This document shows, piece by piece, positions 52,289 through 62,444 of a DNA stretch of 64,000 nucleotides. Each line of letters opens with the position of its first letter. Position 1 is the first letter of the stretch. A program made the position numbers and the translations under genes. Origin of the DNA: Rachycentron canadum (taxonomy: Eukaryota; Chordata; Actinopteri; Carangiformes; Rachycentridae). The notes below the pieces were generated by a model, which saw only the letters and a list, made by a program, of their open reading frames with translations, did not search any database and was not told the DNA's origin. The DNA lies in the NCBI GenBank assembly GCA_038496675.1, contig CM076653.1:21690476-21754475 (forward strand). The letters run 5' to 3'.

Positions 52289-55200
52289 TGTATTTTATGT
52301 TTACAGTTTAAACCTGTAAGCATCTTTTTTCTCTTTGTCCAAGCCTTTCTTTGTTACACATGTCGGTAAACTGTTGAAGACATTATCTTGGGCTGTGTGA
52401 AGAAATTACAGACATTTTCACAAATTTCTGGCATTTAATTGACAAAATGATGATAGTGTTGCTGAAATAAGTCACATATCTGTTATTTTGTTGATATCAT
52501 TTTTGTGACAAAGAATTATTTTAACTACTTGACACCTTGGTTTTCTTGTCTGATGTTAGAACTAGGTTTCAGATATTTAGAAAGGCAGATAAGTTGTACA
52601 TTTCATTACTAAACTTTTGGTGAGAATTTCACATACTTTGCAGGTTAGCGTGACACAGTAATTTCTCATGTTATCTGCAGGTTCAACTGGTGTTTAATGG
52701 GAAACACCGAAAAGAACATACACATGCAAACATAAAGAATAGATAAAGATAAAGATTCAGCTGTAACACTTATTCCCTGCAGGTGGTGCAAGCAAAGGAA
52801 AGAGATGAGCTATTACTTTTCCTTCCTGGAGGGTCCACAGGGTAGCATCTACAGAAATTTCTGGAGGATGTACAGGCTGCTAAATGTCAATGAGGTGGTT
52901 TGTGAGTTTGTGATTGAGTTTCAAGTAAGCTGCATGAGCAGCTTTGCATCTAAAAAAGCACATCTTCACTATGAGAACGGGCTGTAAACTGGGATAAGAT
53001 GTTTACTTGGAAAGTGAAAAGCAGTCAAGTGTTGTTTCAGCCTCTGTTTGTTTTCTGATAGAAAAAAGACAGATTCTTCTTCTGTGCTCTTCTCCTTTTC
53101 CTTTTTCAGGAGAAGTGAAGTGTTGATGTTATTGTTTGTTTGGAAGATTGGAGGCTAGAGAGACAGGCGTCCTATTAGATGTGTTGTTGGCTCACAGTTT
53201 TGTGTTGTACAGCAGCTCTCACAGTGGTGGCCTGGCATCAGGTGCAATATGGCTCAGTAGCACTTTGAGGAGGTATTGGTGTCTAGCCATATAAAATACT
53301 GTATCTGCTGGGAAGTGGCTTAAGCACCAGCAGCATGCAGACGTTGAGAAACAGTTATTATACTTGGCCATGCAGACACACAACCTCTGTTATTTCCTTG
53401 TGCAATGGTGTGTGTTTGGGGTGTGTATTTGTGCACGTGCCAGCTGTGTTTCAGTGTGGCAGTGTATTTGATTTTAGTATTTTTCACCTCAGTGGTTGGC
53501 AATTTAAAACCACCAAATGGAATATTTCAGAGCCCTTTTCCAAATTGCAATGACACACTCATGAGGTAATAGTCATTCTCTAGAAAGCCTCTTTTCTGTT
53601 TCTGCTGTATGGAGCCCATTTGCCTTTCATCAACCACGCAGACAAGCGTAGTGAGGGGCCGCGATTATGCACATTCTATCAGTATGAATTGTGAAGGTGC
53701 CGCACAGCCATGCAGATAAAATTCTTCTCTTTGGGGACATCAATTTAAGATTTCTGTCTGCTAAGGTTGCTGTCTGGGCCCTAGCCGTCATCAACGTTGT
53801 AGTCCTGCTTGTGCTGATGAAAAAATTATTTTCACTTCTCTCCACATTTTATGTACAGCTCGTCATAGATCTGAGAAAAAAAGTGCTTGGATTTCTAAAA
53901 ACAAAATTACCTCTAAATATAACTCCTAAGTGCTGCAGCATCTCTGATTTGATGTGGTGCAGACCCCGAATATATATGATCTGAAGGTATGACAGCATAC
54001 AAGCAACAGAAGTTTTTTTTTCCCCTCCCCTTTGTGTGTTTTCACTGATCAATAGAAACATAATAAGTAATTTTCATTTTCTTTTCTTCTTCTAAAGGTT
54101 TCAGTTTCGTTCATTATTAACATAGTATATGGAAATTATTTCCCAGAGCTGCACTCATAAATCTCTTGAGACGCGAACTTGAGAAAATCAATACTTAGCA
54201 ATCTACTATCTAAGCTATGCTACAATCGCACTTTGTGGTGTTTTGTGATGCTTGTGGATATAAAAGTGAGGTAACTTTGCAGCAGATGAAGCCCACCAGG
54301 ATGTTTGTTGACCTTTGTTTTGCTTGGTAAGGGCTCTATCTCTCCAGTCAGTGCACTGTAACCAAGCCTCGCTGATGGATATCTCTATATTGGCTGACTC
54401 ACCTTTGAGGTCAGGTGTAAATCAATGCAGGTTTTTTTGTACTTTAACTTTGATTGCTAGGAGTGGTGCTGCTGCCTTCCTCTCCATTTGTGATAGGCCA
54501 TCATCATGAACAATGATGAAATGCCATCCAGAGAAAGAAGTGTCCTTGAGTAAACACATACTAAAGTCAGTCGTGAGGAAATGGAGTATCAAGCACAAAG
54601 AGAGAGCGAGAAAATAATACTCACCAAAAATAAGTCAAAAAGAGAGGCTTGAATGCACATAGCTCAGTAGGGCTGTGGATATTGGGCTCAGGATTTGTTT
54701 GAAGAGAGATACTGTGATGTATGAGGGGTGAAGGCGAAGTACTATTCATGCATAGATCGACTGGTGGTGTATGTGTTCAAAGCGAGGTTCAAATTGCTGT
54801 TATTTTTCCACTGCAAAAGTATTTGCATTTGAGTCATGCAATTAATTTACTCGCACGTTTTTGATCGGTGATACACTGACCCTCACATCCTTATGCAGTC
54901 AATACTGATAAGACAAGTTTATTTATATGGAAGTGTTTATATATTTTTTTATTCCCTTTCTGCATATATTTCAGCCAGTGGCTTAGCTCAACTCTGCACG
55001 TAAAAAATGCCAGCTGTATTTGGGATTTCAATAAGCCTGGTTTAACAATCATTAAAACAATAACAACATAACTTATGTTAAGAAGTTTAAAGAAGAAACC
55101 AGTTCACCTCTGCTTTCTTTCTTCTCTTGATATTAAAGAAGTGAGTGCATGATACTTGTCATAATATGCTTTGACTTTGTCAATGCAGCTTGCTTTCTTC

Positions 55201-55557
55201 TGACAGTCTTGACCTTTGAGGGTAGACCCTTTATAGTGTCCAGAAGACCCAGCTAAATTAAAACTAAAGCCCTGCATCTGCAGCTTGTCCTCCTGTTGCG
55301 TTCTTCACTTGAGACACATCTAAACTTCATTTTGATGCATGCATTGTTCACAAGCAACTGATCTGTGATCTAAGTTGTTTCTGAAGTCTTCATGGCAATG
55401 GGCAGTGCTGCTGTGCTGATGCATAATAGCTACACTGACTGGCACCTTGGGGGGACTACAATAGTTGTTTAATTGCCAGCACTATGAATGCCATTAATCA
55501 AGGCAGAAAAACTTTGAGTTCAAAATTAGACTCGTTGCTCTAAGCCACAGGATTTTG

Positions 55558-55720
55558 TTAGATTAGATCAAGTTTATTGTCTCGCTGGAAAAATTACTTT
55601 GGACATGCAGGCTGCCACATAAACTAGGGACAATAGACAGCTGATAAAAGACAAATACAGCACAATGGACAGCAGATAAATTCAATACACTTTAAGGACA
55701 ACATGGCAAATAGAACACAA
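55558..55720. repeat. Possible retroposon-derived fragment
   Basis: TTAGATTAGATCAAGTTTAT and TGTCTCGCTGGAAAAATTAC, then GGACATGCAGG, resemble the AGATTAGA-TTTATTG tails of fish LINE/SINE elements. The match is from memory and loose. Confidence 0.3.
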
Positions 55721-57084
55721 TAAATTTGCCAAACTGAGTGCTGCACTCTTTCATAAGATTTCAGTTTCGCTGCTGGGGGAAAAAAAGACATTGTCTTGTA
55801 GTTAATTCTGCCCTGCAGGTTCCTGAAGCAACTACATGAGGGAGCAGGTCACACTCTGAATGTTTATTATCTGAGCCTGTTTAATGCTGGTCTGTTCAAA
55901 AATAGTCGATTGGGATGGGCAATTTCTCATACCCATCAACCATTACATTATCATCCATTACCGGATGGTCTGTTTGTCACTCATAATGATCTGAATGGCA
56001 GTAAATGACTCCTTCTCTCTCCCTGCTTCACATAAAAAATTGTCTTCATGGCCTACCTACAAATCTGCATTTATTGGCTGTTCTCTTGTTCATACACCAG
56101 TCCTTGCACGGGAAAGTCAAAATGTTGTGAATCATTTTCTTCCACGCCTAAAGTAAACCTTAAATAAGCAATTTGCCTGCCTGCAACAAATTTGTTTAGG
56201 CCTTGAAAATAATAGGATACCCTCTTTGATGCATAATATATTTTGTTTACAAAATCAATCTTATTTTCCATCCACACAGGGTGCAGCACTGTGGCTCATT
56301 AACTGGATCATCCTGCCCAAAATATCTGTATTCACTGGGAAGGGATAGGAGAATCATCTTCAGCGGTCTTGCTTTCCGTTTGCATTAGTGAGAAGCACCA
56401 CAAGGCTGACACCACATACAAATATGAAACACCTTCAGGAAGCCCATCAGGGTGGAAGGCATGTGCCATTTTTCTGTCTGTGTTTGATCAGCAAGTATAA
56501 CAATCAGTTCTAAGCATCAAAGGTGTGGTGCAGTGAAAATGAGGCGTTTGCGTGTATATCCAAAAGGACAGGGGTTCTTGTAACTATTTGAGGAACAGCT
56601 GGGACCATTCTTGAGCTGCCTGTCAGCCAGCCTGGCTGCCTGCTGAGGCTCCTCTTTCTTTCAGGCTTGTGCATTATGATACTGATTCATAGTTCTGAAC
56701 TGCATTTCCCCCACTGTGCAATCACAGCATGCCGTTAATTTGGTTTCTCATCACAATTTATGGTCGGTGTTGCAGCGTGACGCTTACATGCGTTTTACAA
56801 TTGAAGTGATGATAGGGTCATAGCAGGCAAATAAGCAGTAACAGTGGAATTCAAAGACACACTGTAGGTCTAAGCGGTAAATGGGTTTAATGTATGTCCT
56901 CTCTCCTGTGGAAGGGAGCACATGTCATGTTTTCTTTTGAAGTAACAAGATAATTGTTTACAATGTTCTTTTTATAGATGCAGCATTTATGGAGATGACA
57001 GTACTTAACATATTACAAGCTTGTATGATTCACAGCATTGAAAAGGGGGATTCTAATTCATAATGGCTAGCTTATAGAAAAAAA

Positions 57085-57370
57085 TGAAAAAAACTAGGAG
57101 AGCAATAGTTGGGGGGAGGGGGATGAGATAGAGTTGCAGAGCAGGAAGAGAGAGAGCGATGAAAAAAGATTCTGGGAACAATTGGCTGAGGAGACAGTGA
57201 ATCGAATAGGTGAGTGAGGCAGGGAGAGGGTGAGAAAGGGAAAGGCTGAGGGAGACACAAAGAGGGAGAAAAAAAACACAGATGGTGTGAGAGTTGCAGG
57301 GATAATGAAGGATGAAAGGAATACATAGATCTGAGAAGGAGAAAAGGGGGGCAAGGAAGAAAGAAGGAAA
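57085..57370. repeat. Purine-rich (GA/GGA) tract
   Basis: Nearly 290 bases dominated by A and G on the + strand, without a fixed unit. The long minus-strand frames through it are Ser-Pro-Phe-Leu low-complexity artefacts. Confidence 0.7.
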
Positions 57371-58735
57371 TAGATATCTTGGCAGTGAGCATCTGTTTTG
57401 TCATCCCCAGGACATCAGAACAATCAGCCCCACAAACACCGCTAAGCAGTTCACACAAACAGCATTACTCTCAATAGTTTGCAACATTAGTCATCTAATG
57501 CTTGACAAACACTGAAATATTTCTTGGACTAATAGAGCTCTATGGGTGCTGTCCTTGCTGTAGTTACTATATAAACTCTAAGTGATACAAGAAAGCCTCA
57601 AGTGAAAGCACTAATACTTTACTTTTGTTGCAGAAGATTGTGCAGGTCTAACGGAGCCTAGCAGAAGGTTTATGGGCTTTTCCCTTTGATATCCATCTAT
57701 CCATCTATTGAACCAAGATTGCTTCAGATTACTGGTATCCTACAATGGTCAGCACAGTTACCCAGATACAATTCTGTGTGCGGTAACCTTACTGCAACTA
57801 AAACCTTGTTTACTTCACTTGCACTCAGGGTAATGTAGCACTGATTAAAAAAAGTGCATATCTGTAGTTATATATATATTTTTTATATGAATATGTAACA
57901 ACATAAATTAAAAAAGTGACAACAGTAATCATTCTGTTTTAACATTTAAATCATTATTAAACTCAATGTATAATAATGATGAAGTGACCTTAAAATAAAA
58001 ATACTTCAAGAAATGCATGTTGCCTTTAAATAATCCTGTCTCAGACTAAAATAGGTATTGCAAAATATTATGGAGCACTAGATTATTTGCAATATCTTTG
58101 TTGTCTCTACTGTTACTTGGTACAGCTGCATGGAGATGACCGGGTAAAATTCAATTTTAACAAAATGTTTTCATAATTATGTTCGTAGAAATGGAAGAGG
58201 TGACTCCAAGATGAATAATAGACTGAAGCTGAGCACCAGTATTCAAATAGCGTAACGTTATGCATTTCTGCCCTCATAATTATCTGCTCCTGCTGCTCCG
58301 ACTAAAGTGAATAAAGTCCAAACTGAAACTACATCAGCACAACAGGTGGGCTCACCTACCGCAGTGGACAAGCCTTTCCCAAGATCCTTGTTCAAGGCCA
58401 TTTTTAGATGGCTAGTGTGGATTCTGTATTCGTGCCTTTTTCACAAGCTGCTGCTTTACTTTTAAAATGACACACATGCATCCAGTCTATTTATTTCTTT
58501 TAGTGTGAATCACAAACAAATATGCTGCTGGCAGCTTTGTAAAAATGAAGACAATAAGGCTCAGATGTGATCAGTGAAACTGGAAACATTAATTTGTGTA
58601 CAGACAATAATTTCTTTACAGACCAAGCAATAACAAACATGACTTCAATTATTGTTGGTCAAACAACCTGTCAGGCTGCAGTTACTCATTTGTCAACAAA
58701 AATTAAAATTTTTTCACTCCTTTTTTTTTTTTTTT

Positions 58736-58761
58736 GGATGGCCCCTTGAAGGGGGCCATCC
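58736..58761. other. GC-rich hairpin
   Basis: GGATGGCCCC and GGGGGCCATCC pair over 10 bp with a single extra G, around a TTGAA loop. It comes straight after a T run (about 58721-58735). Confidence 0.75.
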
Positions 58762-58953
58762 TAGTAATTGATGATTTGATGAAAATGATTTTCCCAAAAG
58801 CACTTGAAAGCAGCAACAATGTACCATATCACATGTTGGATGGTGTTGACCCTGTAGGTGGCACATCAATGCTGCAAATTTGCCGTGATTACCCTGTTTG
58901 CTCAGTGGTGGCGGAAATAATTGCAACTTAGACATGCGACAAACCTTGGCGAG

Positions 58954-58984
58954 AATTTTTCTCACTGACTCTGTGAGAAAAATT
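58954..58984. other. Perfect 12-bp hairpin
   Basis: AATTTTTCTCAC and GTGAGAAAAATT flank the 7-nt loop TGACTCT. It lies 192 bp after the GC-rich hairpin. Confidence 0.8.
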
Positions 58985-60741
58985 ATCACCAGACACAACA
59001 TCATAAACCTGCATGATCAGCCTGAATCTATATCTGTGTCCATATAAGAAGGTCAGGCCACTTAATCACTGCATTCAGGAGAATTGGTCTTGAAGGGGTA
59101 GGTCAGTTATCTGGTGGTCAAGTGGAGATATACTGTAATGTCAGCAACACCATGTCAGGACCCCTGTCAGTATAATATGCTGAAAGTGTTGGATGGGTTA
59201 AAGCTTGTGGAAAAATGTTCCAGTGGATAATTGATGTATATCTTATCACAGAGTTATTTTCTGTGAAATGTAAACAGCTGCTTGGGTTTGTCCAAAGCTA
59301 ATGAAATGAAGCAGCTTGACAAGAGGAAAATTAATTATCAATTTATGCCACAGTTTAAGATTTCGACTATTTGCTCTTATTAGAAGAAGAAGAAAATAAG
59401 AAGAAGGCGTACATATTATTGGGAAAAATTACTACTGTCTGTCTAGTTAGAGGCCATTTGAGTTTCATAGCTGCCAAGTGATCCGTGCCTTTTGCTTTTC
59501 TCCCATACTGCAGTGCTTGTGTATGGCTAACACTATGCAAAACATCCTTTACCTACAGAGTGTGAAAAGCTAATTACACCAGGAGTAAATTGTGGGGGCA
59601 AACCATGCATCTTAATTAAGTTTGCATTTCATTACACAACATTCAAGATAGCCTCAAATAAAATAGCACTCTCCTTTGTGCACTGCAACACAATGTATGT
59701 GGCCACATGTTCATGCATTGTGTGAGTCTGTGAGTATGGTGAAAACGTGAAAAAAAAATATGTGAAAGAGTGGAAGAATAGACAGTGTAGAGTGCTCATT
59801 CACATTAATAATGCTGAGGTTAGCCAAGCAATAAAATGATTGTTGTCTGACAATGATGAGGCTTAAATGCGCCTTCCCACCCATGGGATGCTTTGGCCTT
59901 GATTACATGAGTTTAAGTGTGTTTTGGTCTGTACTACACTCAGACTTTACACAACCTTGACAAATGATACATTATTTGAAAGCTCTGAGTCTCTGAATTT
60001 TCTATCCACAAAGTATTTTATGGTCCCCATATCACTGCAATTGCTTTTGACACAAAATTGGTCCAAACTTGGGGCAATGGCTCCATTGTGTTTTCCACAT
60101 AAAAGGTTCTACTGCAGGCAGCATATTCCCATTTTTATGACAAAAAAGCAAACCTAGCTCTACCACGCTGTACCTTTGTAACTTTGTCTCAGTATCTCTT
60201 GTAATCATTCCCACGTTTTGTTTGTAATTTAAATAGTTACCTTTTGAAGAGACCTGGGTTATGACTGTAATCACATCACCATTCTTAAATTGAATAGTGA
60301 CCTTTTTATTTTGGATACATTATTTTTCAGGCTTGTGCACAAAAATGGGGGTGTCTGGTAACAGGTTAACGCAATATGTCAGGGGTATTGATTTTCAGCG
60401 AGCCAGTGTACCAAGGTGCAAAGATATATCTTGTGTGGGCTATGAAACAGAATGTTAAAGGCTTGTGGCATCAAATTGGCAGAACTGGCTTATTGCTTGT
60501 CTCTGGGGGTTTCTGACCCTCTGGAAAGAACTGGGCAGTAATAATGCATCACAAGCACTTTGTTCAATGTAACACTGAAAAACATCACTGAAGTCCTCAA
60601 TTATGTATTTCCCTTCTATTATTACAGGTGTTACAGCCTATTCTTTTTTTTAATTTGAAGGGGGAACTGAAAACATAAATGGAAACACAAAACTTGTCTC
60701 TTATTCAGCAGTTGCCAGATTTCCCTCACAGCTTGTGCCAG

Positions 60742-60780
60742 CTGAGAACAATGTGAATTTTCCAAACAATTTGTTCTCAG
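60742..60780. other. Perfect 10-bp inverted repeat with SOX-like motifs
   Basis: CTGAGAACAA (60742-60751) and TTGTTCTCAG (60771-60780) flank 19 bases. Each arm contains an AACAA core, and the left one reads AACAATG, a SOX-type motif. It lies 283 bp before exon 2. Confidence 0.7.
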
Positions 60781-61062
60781 TTGAAGAAATATTGCACCTG
60801 AACTCTACATGGTGCATGCAGTTGTTACAATAAAAGTGTTACGTGGAATAGCATCTGTACAGGCCTATCCAAAAGTGTTTTAAAGGCATTCACCTTATTT
60901 ATTGCTGCTTGGATGCTTGTACCAAGCAGCAATAAAGATTAAACAGATTTTCTACAAGGATCTCTACAATTTACCCCATTATTTTACTTATTAACTAACT
61001 ATGTAGGTTATTTACTCACTGTTTGCATCTGATAATGACTTTTTTGTTTTCTTTTGTTTCAG

Positions 61063-61285
61063 GTTTCATCCATACTTGCGGAGGCACTTTAAAAGGCAGG
61101 AATGGGACAATAGAAAGCCCTGGGTTTCCATATGGATATCCAAATGGAGCAAACTGTACCTGGGTGATTGTTGCTGAGGAGGGGAACAGGATTCATATAG
61201 TTTTCCAATCTTTCGCTGTGGAGGAGGAATATGACTTTTTATCTTTGTATGATGGACATCCACACCCGGCTAACTTCAGGACGAG
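61063..61285 (+). CDS. csmd3: csmd3 coding exon 2 (first CUB domain, partial)
   Basis: This exon encodes residues 61-134 of the same protein, most of CUB domain 1 in the extracellular part. Seen: the acceptor tttgtttcag ends at 61062 and the donor gtaagag starts at 61286. The exon is 223 bp, entered in phase 1 and left in phase 2. The CUB hallmarks are Cys66 (TCGGTL) and Cys92 (NCTW), which pair in CUB domains; the SPGFPYGYPNGANCTW block; and the acidic EEEYDFLSLYDG block, where CUB domains bind calcium. Two N-glycosylation sequons are present, N74-GT and N91-CT. The segment is nearly identical to human CSMD3 as I recall it, including the GANCTW and LYDGHPHP stretches. The second half of the CUB domain must lie in exon 3, beyond the window. 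The reading frame past 61285 is intronic and ends in a stop. Confidence 0.93.
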
Positions 61286-61626
61286 GTAAGAGAGCTGCCC
61301 TGAAGCCATGCACCTTGAAGGCCGTGTTTGAAGGCTGGCAGGCAAAGACTGAAAGATGTGAGGGAGGAAAGCCTTCAATGATCACTTCTGAAGGAAAGTT
61401 CATCTTTAATGTACACATGACAAAGGCTGCTTATTCCTGTCAGTGAGGTGTCAGGAAAGTCAGCAGCAGTGTGTGAGGATTGCAGTGTGTCTTCCCTTTT
61501 GTGACATGCTTTCTTGTCATTGAGCTGAATTGCCTTCAGAAAAATGCAGGTTTTCATTGGTATTTTACATGTGAAAAACAAATATTATGTTTTGGTTTCA
61601 AAGGAACAAAATTGCATGGAGGCTTC

Positions 61627-61629
<3 letters not shown>

Positions 61630-61661
<32 letters not shown>

Positions 61662-61700
61662 CATACATACACACTCACACACACATACATATATATATAT
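61630..61700. repeat. (TA)n/(CATA)n/(CA)n compound microsatellite
   Basis: TA units, then CATA units, CA units and TA again. It directly precedes the repeat fragment at 61714. Confidence 0.95.
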
Positions 61701-61713
61701 TCCATTTTTTAAT

Positions 61714-61769
61714 TTCAAACAAATCAAAGATTTTAATAGTTGTATGTTAAGATTCCAAAGCAAAGGAAC
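61714..61769 (+). repeat. Short repeat beside TA microsatellite, copy A
   Basis: It aligns end to end with 62388-62444: both start TTCAAACAAA and finish AGATTCCAAAGCAAAGGAAC. A weaker shared block, ATGGTCAAC / TTGGTCAAC, follows at 61799 and 62511. Both copies lie 3' of a TA microsatellite. Confidence 0.75.
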
Positions 61770-61868
61770 CCGTCGTGCCATGATTCAATGGTCAACCTCC
61801 ATGCTTTCCACATTCCATCTTAAAGGTTGCCGGTAGCTGCCAGTAGCTCTTCAGCTGCACAGTCAATT

Positions 61869-62129
61869 AAAACATTAATTAGTGAAGATGACAAGGCAGA
61901 AAATATCATGAATTCATCATAAACTCTGCTCACAGTTTCTTTATTAGTGATGCATTTACACAAGAACATGAAAAAGTCAGCCTTGGACAGCTTGTACTGC
62001 ACCCACAGAGCTGCTGGAGATGAAAGCTAGCTTAGCTAAATTTTTAAAGCATAGCCTTTTAGATGAGCTTGACCTCTGTCTGCACTGCAACTTTTGCATC
62101 CGAATGGATTTCCAATGCGGCTTCATTTG
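61869..62129 (+). repeat. 260-bp interspersed repeat, copy 2 (in csmd3 intron 2)
   Basis: This is the second copy of the element at 18320-18585, with scattered substitutions and a few small insertions or deletions, the mark of an old dispersed family rather than a recent duplication. Both copies end in AATGCGGCTTCATT. Confidence 0.85.
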
Positions 62130-62306
62130 CTTACTATGTTCTTCATATCATCTAATATTACTACGCTGGATGTTTGGCTGACTCCTGCGTTATATTCTTC
62201 ACATGATGAAGCCGTTCATTAACTCAGTACTATATTTGCTCATGTGGTCACTTGTCACCATAGGAACAATACTGTCAAACTTTGAAATGAGCTGCAACTT
62301 AATGGG

Positions 62307-62310
<4 letters not shown>

Positions 62311-62340
<30 letters not shown>
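62311..62340. repeat. (TA)n microsatellite
   Basis: About 15 TA units, preceded by GGGGTGTG and followed by the second short-repeat copy. Confidence 0.95.
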
Positions 62341-62344
<4 letters not shown>

Positions 62345-62387
62345 CACTGATAAAATGCACTAAAAGTAAAAACAACAATTTCAACAG

Positions 62388-62444
62388 TTCAAACAAAGCA
62401 AAGAATTTACATAGCAATGTGTTTAGATTCCAAAGCAAAGGAAC
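62388..62444 (+). repeat. Short repeat beside TA microsatellite, copy B
   Basis: This is the partner of 61714-61769, with about ten differences and a one-base indel. The family is not identified; a transposable element carrying an internal or terminal TA run is the simplest explanation. Confidence 0.75.

Larger units (their letters stand above)
47538..61062 (+). other. csmd3: csmd3 intron 1
   Basis: This is the 13,525-bp phase-1 intron between coding exons 1 and 2, inferred from the GT donor, the AG acceptor and the restored VKGF junction. It holds no recognisable exon on either strand. Contents that can be named are a poly-T/alternating CG-TG/poly-A start, TG microsatellites, two G-quadruplex-type tracts, a possible retroelement fragment near 55558, a purine-rich tract at 57085-57370, and hairpins near 58736-58984 and 60742. 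It is short compared with the human locus, where the whole gene exceeds 1 Mb. Confidence 0.85.

Noticed and set aside
57072..57458. 128-codon minus-strand frame
   Set aside because: Complement of a purine-rich tract, low complexity, with no domain.
58714..59004. 96-codon minus-strand frame between the two hairpins
   Set aside because: It runs through a poly-T stretch at one end, its Cys/His-rich part matches no motif, and there is no promoter or conservation evidence.
61286..61446. Continued coding after exon 2
   Set aside because: GAG|GTAAGAG is a strong donor, and the continuing frame stops at once and bears no resemblance to the rest of a CUB domain.
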